NCBI GenBank assembly: GCA_046292765.1
Contig: JBKBQA010000002.1
Span: forward strand, 558,001-622,000
DNA length: 64,000 bases
Reading direction: 5' to 3'
From: PGZG01 sp046292765
Lineage (GTDB): Bacteria; Pseudomonadota; Gammaproteobacteria; Pseudomonadales; Alcanivoracaceae
A program made the translations under genes and the position numbers. Below are positions 42,583 to 51,184 of the stretch, piece by piece; the stretch's first letter is position 1; each line of letters starts with the position of its first letter. The notes under the pieces were generated by a model that saw only the letters and a list, made by a program, of their open reading frames with translations, was not told where the DNA came from and did no database searches.

Positions 42583-43926
42583 ATGTCCTCTGAAAAACAG
42601 TCTTCTTCCCAGGCGCCCGGCAAGGTCGGCTTTATCAGTCTCGGTTGCCCGAAAGCGCTGGTGGACTCTGAACGCATTCTGACCCAGCTGCGCACCGAAG
42701 GCTACGAAGTGGTGCCCACCTATGAAGATGCCGACGTTGTCGTCGTTAACACCTGCGGCTTTATTGATGCCGCCAAGGCCGAATCCCTTGAGGCGATTGG
42801 CGAGGCCATTAGCGAGAACGGCAAGGTCATTGTCACCGGCTGCATGGGCGTCGAGGAAGAAGCCATCCGCAAGGCCCATCCGCAGGTATTGTCGGTGACC
42901 GGACCGCAGCAATACGAACAGGTGGTCAATGCGGTCCATCAGGTTGTGCCGCCGCTGGCACAACATAACCCCTTTATTGATCTGGTGCCTCCACAGGGCA
43001 TCAAGCTGACTCCGCGCCACTACGCTTATCTGAAAATTTCCGAAGGCTGCAACCACACCTGCAGCTTCTGCATTATCCCGTCGATGCGCGGCAAGCTGGT
43101 CAGTCGTCCGGTGGGTGAAGTGCTTGACGAGGCCGAGCGACTGGTCAAAGCCGGTGTGCAGGAGCTGCTGGTGGTGTCTCAAGACACCAGCGCTTACGGT
43201 GTCGACCTCAAATACCAGACCGGCTTCTGGCAAGGGATGCCGGTGAAAGCCAAGATGCTCGACCTGTGCCGGGCGATGGGCAGTCTGGGCGCCTGGGTTC
43301 GCCTGCACTATGTCTACCCCTACCCGCACGTCGACGACATTATCCCGCTGATGAGCGAAGGCCTGATATTGCCGTACCTGGACATCCCCTTCCAGCACGC
43401 CAGCCCACGTCTGCTCGGCCTGATGAAACGGCCCGCACACGCCGAGAATTCACTTGAGCGCATTCGACGCTGGCGCGACATCTGCCCGGACATCACGCTG
43501 CGTTCTACCTTCATCGTCGGCTTCCCCGGTGAAACCGATGACGACTTCGAATTGCTGCTTGATTGGCTGGAAGAAGCCCAGCTCGACCGGGTTGGCTGCT
43601 TCACCTATTCCCCGGTGGCTGGCGCGGCAGCGAACGCCCTGCCCGATCCGGTTGACCCGGAAATAGCGGAAGAACGGCTGGAGCGCTTCATGAACGTTCA
43701 GGCCCGTATCAGTGCCCGCAAGCTGCAACAGAAAATCGGCCGCGAAATTGAAGTTCTGGTGGATGAAATTGGTGAAGATGGTGTTATTGCCCGCAGTCAG
43801 GCTGATGCCCCGGAGATAGATGGCCTGGTCTATCTCGACGACACCGGCGCACTGCAACCGGGACAACGCCTGAAAGTGCGAGTCACCGATGCCGATGACC
43901 ATGATCTGTGGGCAACACCTCTCTGA
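42583..43926 (+). CDS. rimO: Ribosomal protein S12 methylthiotransferase RimO
   Basis: 447 residues. Adds a methylthio group to an Asp of ribosomal protein S12. The N-terminal MTTase domain has C22, C58 and C87; the radical SAM motif CNHTCSFC (C156, C160, C163) and the C-terminal TRAM domain (~375-440) complete the set. All ligands are present. Confidence 0.96.
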   Translation: MSSEKQSSSQAPGKVGFISLGCPKALVDSERILTQLRTEGYEVVPTYEDADVVVVNTCGFIDAAKAESLEAIGEAISENGKVIVTGCMGVEEEAIRKAHPQVLSVTGPQQYEQVVNAVHQVVPPLAQHNPFIDLVPPQGIKLTPRHYAYLKISEGCNHTCSFCIIPSMRGKLVSRPVGEVLDEAERLVKAGVQELLVVSQDTSAYGVDLKYQTGFWQGMPVKAKMLDLCRAMGSLGAWVRLHYVYPYPHVDDIIPLMSEGLILPYLDIPFQHASPRLLGLMKRPAHAENSLERIRRWRDICPDITLRSTFIVGFPGETDDDFELLLDWLEEAQLDRVGCFTYSPVAGAAANALPDPVDPEIAEERLERFMNVQARISARKLQQKIGREIEVLVDEIGEDGVIARSQADAPEIDGLVYLDDTGALQPGQRLKVRVTDADDHDLWATPL

Positions 43927-43950
43927 GTTGCCGCCACAGAGACCGGCACC

Positions 43951-44805
43951 ATGCTGGCCAATAATCCGGGGCGCGGAGCCATCATGCTGGTGTCGGGAGA
44001 GCTGCTGCTGGCGGTGATGGCCGCGATGGTCAAGCACCTCACCGATCAGGGGCTGGCCAGCGAAACCATTGTCTTCTTCCGCAACCTGCTCGGTTTGCTG
44101 TTTCTCTTTCCCATTTTGTTTTACGGCGGCGGCCTCGGCCAGCTGAAGACCCGTCGCATCGGCATTCATCTGCTGCGGGCAGTCACCGGCGTCGCTGCCA
44201 TGTATCTGTTCTTCTATACCATTGCCCATGCCACGCTGGCCGAGGCCGTACTGGTCAAAATGACCGCACCGTTCTTCCTGCCGCTGATCGGATTGATCTG
44301 GCTGGGCGACCGGGTGCGGCCGCAAACCTGGTGGGCGATCCTGCTCGGCTTCGTTGGCGTGGTAGTGATCCTGCAGCCCGGCAGTGGCGCATTCAATCCG
44401 GTGCTGCTGTTGGCTCTTGCCAGCGCGGCATTAATGGGCGTGGCCAAGGTCAGCATTCGCCGCATGGCGGACAGCGAACCACCACGGCGCATCGTGTTCT
44501 GGTTCGGTATTTTCAGCACTCTGATCTCGGCGATTCCCATGCTCTGGTCACAGCACTGGCCAAGCAGCAGCCAGTTTGGCTGGCTGCTCGCTATCGGTCT
44601 GATCGCCACCATTGCCCAGATGTGCATGACCCACGCTTACCAGCTCGCCAGTCCCGGTCGTATAGGGGTGTACAATTACAGCTCGGTAATCTGGGCGGTG
44701 GCGCTCGGCTGGCTGTTCTGGGGAGAGTCACTCTACGCGAGCTTTCTGCTTGGCACCCTGCTGATCGTCAGTGCCGGAATGTGGAACCTGCGCAGCGTTC
44801 GCTGA
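43951..44805 (+). CDS. EamA/DMT-family inner-membrane transporter
   Basis: 284 residues, ten hydrophobic segments in two EamA repeats (~10-135 and ~150-280). GVVVILQPG ends the first repeat; TIAQMCMTHAY and YNYSSVIWAVALGWLFWGE are family hallmarks in the second. A metabolite exporter of unknown substrate. Confidence 0.88.
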   Translation: MLANNPGRGAIMLVSGELLLAVMAAMVKHLTDQGLASETIVFFRNLLGLLFLFPILFYGGGLGQLKTRRIGIHLLRAVTGVAAMYLFFYTIAHATLAEAVLVKMTAPFFLPLIGLIWLGDRVRPQTWWAILLGFVGVVVILQPGSGAFNPVLLLALASAALMGVAKVSIRRMADSEPPRRIVFWFGIFSTLISAIPMLWSQHWPSSSQFGWLLAIGLIATIAQMCMTHAYQLASPGRIGVYNYSSVIWAVALGWLFWGESLYASFLLGTLLIVSAGMWNLRSVR

Positions 44806-44824
44806 AGCAGACCGGGGGAAGCAA

Positions 44825-46102
44825 TCAGGCGCTGCGACGACGCTCGGGCGGAGTCCAGTCGAACGGCACGTTGTAGGTCATCAAAAATCCACCCAGCGTG
44901 ATCAGCACCCGGGCAATGCCGATATAGGAATCGGGGATGCGCACCCGGTTTTCACGAAACTTCTCTAACAAGTCTGCCATCGCCAGACCAAAATCATTTC
45001 GCTTCATGCGATCACTCAGCACATACAGTGCGAGGTCGCGCAAGGTATCGGGATTGCCACCGACGAACCCGGCATCGACAAACAGCTGTCCGATATCCAC
45101 ATTGCCTTCGTAACCCATCAATCCGTACAGCAGGCGGGAATAGTTGCGCACCTCATCAGGCGTTAACCGACCAAGGGTGCCGAAATCAAGAATACTGATG
45201 TCACCGGCATCATTGACGATGAAGTTACCCGGGTGAGGGTCAGCCTGATAAATGCCTACCCGGGTCACCTGCTGCAAATAGGAGGTGAACAGCAGCGTCA
45301 GCAGGTCCGCCGCCCGTTCCGGGTGCTGATCCAGATAGTCACGTAACCGATGGCCGTGCTGCCACTCGCTGACCAGCACGTTGGCGCCGGACAGGTCCTC
45401 GACCAACGCTGCCACACGAATCCGCGGTGGATGGGGAATGCGAGCGAAACGACGCATGTTTTCCGCTTCATTGCGAAAATCAAGCTCCACCGAGGTCATG
45501 TCCAGCAACTGCTCGGTAATCTGGACGAAATCCAGCTCCCGGAACATGGGCGCCATCAGCAGCGCCAGTAACCGGAACACCCGGGCATCCTGTTCGAACA
45601 ACTCCACCACCCGCGGCAGGCGCACCTTGACCGCCACTTCTCGACCATCGGTCAGGGTCGCCCGATGCACTTGGGCAATTGATGCTGTCGCCGCCGGCAC
45701 TTCATCAAACTCACGGAAGCGATCCCGCCAGCGCGATCCCCAGGCACGCTCAAGCGCCGGTTCGATCTGTCGAAAGGGCACCGGTGTTGCGTCATTCTGC
45801 AACGTCTGCAGGGCAAGGATGTACTCGGGTGGTAGCACGTCGGGGCGACAGGAGAAAAACTGGGCCGCCTTAATCCAGATAGCACCATTGCGTCGACACA
45901 GATCGGTCACCGCCTGCGCTGCACGTTGGTGAACCTGATTGATTTCGTCTCCACGCGCACGACGCACCGCGAGACCATGGCGACCATATAGTGCGATAAT
46001 GTCCAGCGCAGTGCGCAATGCCCGGGAATAGCGCCGCCGACCGGCCAAGAGGCTGCCGACAGCGACCGAACCGGTTCGTGCTAACTGGATACTGGAAACC
46101 AA
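44825..46102 (-). CDS. ABC1/UbiB-family atypical kinase with variant KxGQ motif
   Basis: 425 residues if it starts at the TTG at 46102, with GGGGGAAG upstream; the frame runs to 46354 but the early part looks non-coding. Family features: ATASIAQVHRATLTDGREVAVKV (Ala-rich nucleotide loop and Lys), SEWQHGHR, QADPHPGNFIV and ISILDFGTLGRL (the metal-binding DFG). The N-terminal KxGQ motif, present in the second copy at 47595, reads IKAAQ here. Converges with the DMT gene. Possibly involved in ubiquinone or lipid homeostasis. Confidence 0.8.
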   Translation of the reverse strand: MVSSIQLARTGSVAVGSLLAGRRRYSRALRTALDIIALYGRHGLAVRRARGDEINQVHQRAAQAVTDLCRRNGAIWIKAAQFFSCRPDVLPPEYILALQTLQNDATPVPFRQIEPALERAWGSRWRDRFREFDEVPAATASIAQVHRATLTDGREVAVKVRLPRVVELFEQDARVFRLLALLMAPMFRELDFVQITEQLLDMTSVELDFRNEAENMRRFARIPHPPRIRVAALVEDLSGANVLVSEWQHGHRLRDYLDQHPERAADLLTLLFTSYLQQVTRVGIYQADPHPGNFIVNDAGDISILDFGTLGRLTPDEVRNYSRLLYGLMGYEGNVDIGQLFVDAGFVGGNPDTLRDLALYVLSDRMKRNDFGLAMADLLEKFRENRVRIPDSYIGIARVLITLGGFLMTYNVPFDWTPPERRRSA

Positions 46103-46104
46103 AG

Positions 46105-46127
46105 GCCACTTCCCCCAAGAAAGTGGC
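46105..46127 (-). other. Hairpin enclosing the Shine-Dalgarno of the ABC1 kinase
   Basis: On the minus strand GCCACTT and AAGTGGC (46105-46111 and 46121-46127) form a 7-bp stem whose loop and 3' arm contain GGGGGAAG, the presumed ribosome site two bases from the stem end and just before the TTG start. If real, it could dampen translation. Confidence 0.35.
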
Positions 46128-46228
46128 GTAAGTGTAACCTCATCGTGACATTGTGTACTGTGAAGTATTGCAGCACCCTGTAACAGTGCGTTAAGGGTGA
46201 CTTCCTGTTCACTGACATCGGACCTGCC

Positions 46229-46861
46229 ATGAATCGACCCCGCATACCGCGCAACGACCCACGCGCCATCCACAGTCGCGGCATCACAGTCCTGAAGCCG
46301 TCCCATTCGCTGATCCGGAAGCTGAAGCGCGAGCTGCCCGAACCCTGTATTCATGGTGACAAGGTGTGGGACTCCAGTTGGCTGCTAATGGACGAACTTC
46401 GACGACACCCGCCAGCCCCCGGCAGCACCCTGATGGACCTCGGCTGTGGCTGGGGTCCGCTGTGCATGTTCGCCGCCCGTCGACTGGAGCAGAACGTGAT
46501 CGGCATTGATGCGGACCGAGGCGTATTTCCCTATCTGGAACTGCACGCACAGATCAATGGCGTGGCAGTGGAAACCCGCCAGCGACGATTCGAAAAGCTT
46601 GGCCGTGCCGAGCTGACCGGTGTCGACACCCTTGCCGGGGCGGACATCTGTTTCTGGGACGAGCTGACACCGGTGCTGTTCCGGCTGATACGTCGAGCCC
46701 TGAATGCGGGCGTCGAGCGCATCCTGATTGCGGACCCGGGCCGAGACCCTTTCTACCAGCTAGCCGAGCGCTGCCAGAAGGCCTTTACTGCCAGAGTCGT
46801 AGAACGCAAGACCTCGACTCCCAAAGCTGCCCTCGCCGACCTGTTGATCGTCGAGGCCTGA
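46229..46861 (+). CDS. SAM-dependent methyltransferase (nicotinamide/lysine N-methyltransferase-like fold)
   Basis: 210 residues. The SAM-binding motif is MDLGCGWGPLCMFAA (~70-84), followed by acidic GIDADRGVFPYLEL. CFWDELTPVLFRLI is the catalytic-loop region. The family is related to Nnt1/METTL-type methyltransferases; substrate unknown. The stop overlaps the pseudouridine synthase start by one base (TGATG), and divergence from the ABC1 gene leaves ~125 bases for promoters. Confidence 0.78.
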   Translation: MNRPRIPRNDPRAIHSRGITVLKPSHSLIRKLKRELPEPCIHGDKVWDSSWLLMDELRRHPPAPGSTLMDLGCGWGPLCMFAARRLEQNVIGIDADRGVFPYLELHAQINGVAVETRQRRFEKLGRAELTGVDTLAGADICFWDELTPVLFRLIRRALNAGVERILIADPGRDPFYQLAERCQKAFTARVVERKTSTPKAALADLLIVEA

Positions 46862-47532
46862 TGCTGACGGAAAAGCCGCTTCATCTGCCCCCCCCGTGCA
46901 CCGAGCAGGTAAAAATCCTGTATCAGGACGACTGGCTGGTGATCATCGACAAGCCGGCGTTTCTGCTGTCGGTGCCCGGCCGTGGCCCTCTTAAGACCGA
47001 TTGCGCATTGAACCGGCTGGCCGACCTCTTTGCCGACATCCGGCTGGTGCATCGGCTGGATCTCGACACCTCCGGCCTGATGGTGTTTGCCCGCGGCGCC
47101 GAAGCCCAACGCCATTTGTCACGCAACTTCCAGCAGCGCGCAGTGGAAAAGGAATACCGTGCCCGGGTGGCAGGATTGGTGGCACTGGATCAGGGCGAGG
47201 TAGAACTGCCCATTATTAGCGACTGGGAGAACCGCCCCCGGCAGATGATTCGCGAGGATGGCAAATGGGCCCTGACTCGCTACCGCGTGCTATCCCGTGA
47301 CCTCGCAGACAACAGCACACTGATGGCGCTGGAGCCCTATACCGGACGTTCCCACCAGCTGCGTATCCATATGCGCGAGCTGGGCCATCCGATTCTTGGC
47401 TGCGATCTGTATGCCCCGGCCGACATACTGGCACGGTCACCCCGACTGCTATTACATGCCTGCCGACTCGCCTTTCGCCATCCCGAGGATGGCCGCTGGC
47501 AGGAGTTTCACTGCCCGTCACCCTTCGCCTGA
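46861..47532 (+). CDS. RluA-family RNA pseudouridine synthase
   Basis: 223 residues with the RluA catalytic motif VHRLDLDTSGLMVFA, catalytic Asp D67. GRSHQLRIHMRELGHPILGC follows at ~165-185. No S4 domain, so closest to RluA or a related tRNA/rRNA enzyme; the exact target uridine cannot be told. Coupled to the methyltransferase upstream. Confidence 0.92.
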   Translation: MLTEKPLHLPPPCTEQVKILYQDDWLVIIDKPAFLLSVPGRGPLKTDCALNRLADLFADIRLVHRLDLDTSGLMVFARGAEAQRHLSRNFQQRAVEKEYRARVAGLVALDQGEVELPIISDWENRPRQMIREDGKWALTRYRVLSRDLADNSTLMALEPYTGRSHQLRIHMRELGHPILGCDLYAPADILARSPRLLLHACRLAFRHPEDGRWQEFHCPSPFA

Positions 47533-47594
47533 CGCTCCCACTGCCCGGCAATACCGGCTACCATCAAGGCACCCGCCGCTTCACGGAATGAATA

Positions 47595-49259
47595 ATGAGT
47601 ATTCTCGACACCGGTCGCGATTTGCGCCGCCTGAATGAACTGACCGGCATCCTGCTCAAATACGGCTTTGGCGACATGATTCGCCGGCTGGGTCTGGCCG
47701 CCTCCTTCGAACAGGCCGGCAAGCTGATGCGCCAGTCCGTTGACCGCGACATGCTGACCATGGAACCGGGGGCCCGCCTCTGCTGCGCGCTGGAAGAGAT
47801 GGGACCCACCTTCGTCAAGCTGGGACAGATTCTTGCCACCCGGGTCGACCTGTTTCCGATGGAATGGATCAAGGAGTTCGAAAAGCTGCAGGACACCGCC
47901 CGCCCGATACCCTATGAAAAGCTGCTGCCGAAGATCGAGAAAAGTCTCGGTAAATCGGTGGACAAGGTATTCACCAGCATCGACCCGAAGCCGATCGGAG
48001 TTGCCTCCATTGGGCAGGTCCATCGCGCGGTCACCCGCACCGGCGAGCAGGTCGTGCTGAAGATCCAGAAGCCGGGCATCCGCTCGCGTATCGAATCCGA
48101 CCTGCGCCTGCTCGATCAGGTCGCCAAACTGGCCGCCGACAATTCCGTCGAACTACGCCGCTATCGGCCGGTGGAGTTGGTGCGCGAGTTCGAACGCTCG
48201 CTCGGCCGCGAACTCGACTTCACCAGCGAAGCCCGCAACGCCGATCGCATCCGGGAAAACATGAAGGGCATTAAATGGCTGGTCATTCCTCGCGTGTACT
48301 GGGAGTACACCTCGCCGGTGTTGTCGGTGCAGGAATTTATCGACGGCATTCCGTCCCGTCACACTGACCGAATCGAGGATGCGGGCCTCGACCGCAAGCT
48401 GATAGCCCGCCGCGGCGCCATGGTGGCCTGGAAGATGGCGCTTGAAGATGGCTTCTTTCATGCCGACCCGCATCCCGGCAATTTCCTGATCCTGCCGGGC
48501 AACCGCATCGGCATGCTCGATTATGGCATGGTCGGCAAACTGACCCGGGGCCGACAGGAACAGATGGTGCAGATCATGAAGTCCGTGGTCATGCAGGAGC
48601 CGGAAGGCTGTGCCTCGGTACTTGCCTCCTGGTCGGATGGCGTGCCGGTCAAGTTTGAGCAGCTGACAGCGGATATCGAAGATATCGTCACCCGCTATCA
48701 CGGCGTGGCGCTCGCGGAGCTGGACGCAACCGCCTTGCTTGGCGACATCACCGCCCTGCTGCGTAACCATGATCTGATTCTGCCCAGCGATATCGCCCTG
48801 CTGATCAAGGCGATCATCACGCTGGAAGGCTTTGGCCGGACCCTCGACCCGACCTTCGATGTAATGAGCGAAGCTGAACCGCTGATCAAGCGGATGGTGC
48901 GAATACGTTACAGCCCGGGCAGGCTCGCGCGCAGCCTCGGCATGCGTGCGCTCGATATGGTCGACCGTATTTATGCCCCGCCACCGGCTCAGGGAAGTGC
49001 TCGTACCGGCAATGCCGGCGGCATCGATCCGCGGCATCTGGAAAGACTGGTCGCGCGACTGGAGCGCTCCCAGTACCGACTGGTGCAGACCGGGCTCACC
49101 GTTGCCGGTATCCTCAGTGGCAGTATGCTGCTCGCCGGCAGGGTGGCGCCGACGATATGGGACATATCCGTATTCGGTTTTCTGATATTGATGACCAGTG
49201 GCACCTGGTCCGTCTGGATGATGCTGGTGGCACGCCGCCACCTGCGAGAATGGGAGTAA
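47595..49259 (+). CDS. UbiB/ABC1-family atypical kinase
   Basis: 554 residues. KxGQ motif KLGQILATR (~75), Ala-rich loop GVASIGQVHRA, Lys in VVLKIQ, ADPHPGNFLILPG and LDYGMVGKL. The C-terminus has two membrane helices (~498-545), as in UbiB. Canonical members support ubiquinone synthesis by ATPase activity at the membrane. No ubiE/ubiJ neighbour here, so this may be a second, non-Ubi paralogue. Followed four bases later by an M48 protease gene. Confidence 0.9.
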   Translation: MSILDTGRDLRRLNELTGILLKYGFGDMIRRLGLAASFEQAGKLMRQSVDRDMLTMEPGARLCCALEEMGPTFVKLGQILATRVDLFPMEWIKEFEKLQDTARPIPYEKLLPKIEKSLGKSVDKVFTSIDPKPIGVASIGQVHRAVTRTGEQVVLKIQKPGIRSRIESDLRLLDQVAKLAADNSVELRRYRPVELVREFERSLGRELDFTSEARNADRIRENMKGIKWLVIPRVYWEYTSPVLSVQEFIDGIPSRHTDRIEDAGLDRKLIARRGAMVAWKMALEDGFFHADPHPGNFLILPGNRIGMLDYGMVGKLTRGRQEQMVQIMKSVVMQEPEGCASVLASWSDGVPVKFEQLTADIEDIVTRYHGVALAELDATALLGDITALLRNHDLILPSDIALLIKAIITLEGFGRTLDPTFDVMSEAEPLIKRMVRIRYSPGRLARSLGMRALDMVDRIYAPPPAQGSARTGNAGGIDPRHLERLVARLERSQYRLVQTGLTVAGILSGSMLLAGRVAPTIWDISVFGFLILMTSGTWSVWMMLVARRHLREWE

Positions 49260-49263
49260 ATGT

Positions 49264-50055
49264 ATGAATCGAGTCCGCTGGATCGCCGCTGCGGCGGCGG
49301 TTGTCACTCTGGTCGCCTGTGCCACCTCGCCAATGGGTCGGCGCCAGCTGCTGCTGATGCCTGGCGCCCAAATGGATCAAATGGGCATGACCGCCTATGC
49401 CCAGCTGAAGGGTCAGACACCGCTATCGACCAACCAGCAGCAGATCAACTATGTGCGCTGCATTAACAACGCCCTCACAGGCACGCTGGATGGCAAACAG
49501 CAATGGGAAATCAATCTGTTCGAAGACCCTAGCGCCAACGCCTTCGCCCTTCCGGGTGGTTTTATGGGCGTCCACAGCGGGCTGTTGCAGGTGGCTCGCA
49601 ACCAGCATCAACTGGCGGCCGTAATTGGCCATGAGATTGGCCATGTGATGGCGCAGCACAGCAATGAACGCGTCTCGATCGAGTTTGCCACCAGCACCGG
49701 CATGCAACTGCTGCAGGCCATGGCCGGGGAGCAGTCGGAGCAGAAGCAGATGCTGTTTGGCTTGCTCGGCGTGGGCAGTCAGGTTGGCATCTCGCTGCCA
49801 TTCAGTCGCAAACATGAAACCGAGGCGGATCTGATCGGCCTTGAGCTGATGGCCAGAGCCGGCTTCGACCCCCACGAGGCAGTCACGTTGTGGCAGAACA
49901 TGGCGCAGGCAGCAGGCGGCAACGCCTCACCTGAGTTCCTGTCCACCCACCCGTCGGGAAGCACTCGCATTCGCGAACTGACCAACCAGTTGCCAAAGGT
50001 GATGCCGCTTTATGAACAGGCCCGCGCTGCCGGGAAAAACCCCGCCTGCCGCTAG
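49264..50055 (+). CDS. M48 family metalloprotease, envelope lipoprotein
   Basis: 263 residues. Lipobox LVAC near residue 20. Oma1/LoiP-like sequence: DPSANAFALPGGFMGVHSG, HEIGHVMAQHSNER (catalytic HExxH), then KHETEADLIG (third zinc ligand) and STHPSGSTRI. It is the third M48 protease in the window; shorter than BepA, no TPR. Likely proteolysis of misfolded outer-membrane proteins. Confidence 0.88.
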   Translation: MNRVRWIAAAAAVVTLVACATSPMGRRQLLLMPGAQMDQMGMTAYAQLKGQTPLSTNQQQINYVRCINNALTGTLDGKQQWEINLFEDPSANAFALPGGFMGVHSGLLQVARNQHQLAAVIGHEIGHVMAQHSNERVSIEFATSTGMQLLQAMAGEQSEQKQMLFGLLGVGSQVGISLPFSRKHETEADLIGLELMARAGFDPHEAVTLWQNMAQAAGGNASPEFLSTHPSGSTRIRELTNQLPKVMPLYEQARAAGKNPACR

Positions 50056-50104
50056 CCAATAGAGACGCCGGGGGCGCCTGATAGCGGCGCCATCCGGCTG
50101 CCGC

Positions 50105-50698
50105 TTACTTGAAGTAGGCGTTATCGCGAACGCTGTGATCGGTCTTGTCACGCACGGCGCTCAGCTCGGGAATGCGCTCCTTGAGGGTCTTCTCAACGCC
50201 ACTCTTGAGGGTCATATCCACCGCCGAGCAGCCCTGACAGCCACCACCGAACTCCAGAATGGCGACATTCTCCTCCGTCAGCTCCAGTAACTGGACGTTA
50301 CCGCCGTGAGACGCGAGGCTGGGATTGATCTCGGCGTAGAGCACATGGTTGATACGCTCTTCCAGGGTGGCGTCCGGGCCAACATCCGGCACCCGTGATT
50401 TCGGTGCCCGGAAGGTCAACTGGCCGCCCATGCTGTCCTTCTTGAAATCGATCGAGGCATCCTCGAGGTAGCGGACGCTCTTGCCCTCGACCCAGGCGTG
50501 GAAACCGTCATAGTCATAGCGGACGTCCTGCTGCTCCTGCTCGCCCGGCGGACAGTACGCCATGCAGCATTCCGCGTGGGGGGTTCCCGGACGCTCGACA
50601 AAAATCCGCACCCCCATGCCCGGCGAGCCCTGACGATCGAGCAGATCGCGGAGGTAATCACGGGCGCTGTCGGTGATGGCGATCAGGGGTTCTGACAT
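50105..50698 (-). CDS. nfuA: Iron-sulfur cluster carrier NfuA
   Basis: 197 residues. The N-terminal degenerate A-type domain (~1-90, MSEPLIAITDSARDYL) and the C-terminal Nfu domain with cluster-binding C154 and C157 (GGGCQGCSAV) match E. coli NfuA. Delivers [4Fe-4S] clusters under stress. The ATG at 50698 gives the family N-terminus; the frame starts earlier at 50740. Confidence 0.95.
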   Translation of the reverse strand: MSEPLIAITDSARDYLRDLLDRQGSPGMGVRIFVERPGTPHAECCMAYCPPGEQEQQDVRYDYDGFHAWVEGKSVRYLEDASIDFKKDSMGGQLTFRAPKSRVPDVGPDATLEERINHVLYAEINPSLASHGGNVQLLELTEENVAILEFGGGCQGCSAVDMTLKSGVEKTLKERIPELSAVRDKTDHSVRDNAYFK

Positions 50699-50836
50699 GG
50701 AGCAGGGTCTCCGAGGGTAATTTCCGACTATTTTAGTCAAGTATTCAGCCGGCGCAATGGCCGCCGCGGTTTCCCTCGCCAGACCGGGCGGTTATCATAC
50801 GCCCCTACCCCTTCCTGTATGCCATCGGACCCCCAG

Positions 50837-51055
50837 ATGAGTGATGCCACCCCGGAAAAGAAACCCAATCTGCTGCAGATCATTGCCAGCGTGGTCGCCA
50901 GCCTGTTTGGCGTCCAGAGCGACGCCAACCGCCAGCGCGATTTTCTCAAGGGTGATCCGAAGGACTACATCAGTGTCTACGTGGCGCTGGTGGTCATTTT
51001 CGTGGTCAGCATGATCGTCGTGGTGAACATGGTGCTGGCCTCGGCCGGCAAATAG
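50837..51055 (+). CDS. DUF2970 small membrane protein
   Basis: 72 residues. NLLQIIASVVASLFGVQSDANRQRDF (family core) and a membrane helix at the end (YVALVVIFVVSMIVVVNMVLA). The frame opens at 50819, adding six residues. Function unknown; common next to cysI or nfuA in gammaproteobacteria. Likely inner-membrane. Confidence 0.7.
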   Translation: MSDATPEKKPNLLQIIASVVASLFGVQSDANRQRDFLKGDPKDYISVYVALVVIFVVSMIVVVNMVLASAGK

Positions 51056-51114
51056 GGTCCGGCGCCGGCATATCCATATAACAGGATCATCCTTTCTAGC
51101 CCTCTTCTTATTTG

Positions 51115-51146
51115 CTAGAGTGCGTCGCCCGGCGCTCCTAGAGTGC
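51115..51146 (+). promoter_or_regulatory. Direct repeat CTAGAGTGC in the cysI leader
   Basis: CTAGAGTGC occurs at 51115-51123 and 51138-51146, 23 bases apart (about two helical turns), just before the sulfite reductase gene. The first lies in a TGCTAGAGT extended -10-like context. It could bind a regulator such as a CysB/NtrC-like factor; no homology is implied. Confidence 0.3.
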
Positions 51147-51184
51147 TCATTTCCATACAAATTAGCAGGTTATCCAGAGCCTCT

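Noticed and set aside
48153..49325. 390-residue minus-strand frame across the UbiB-type kinase
   Set aside because: Opposite strand to a gene with KxGQ and DPHPGN motifs; composition looks non-coding.
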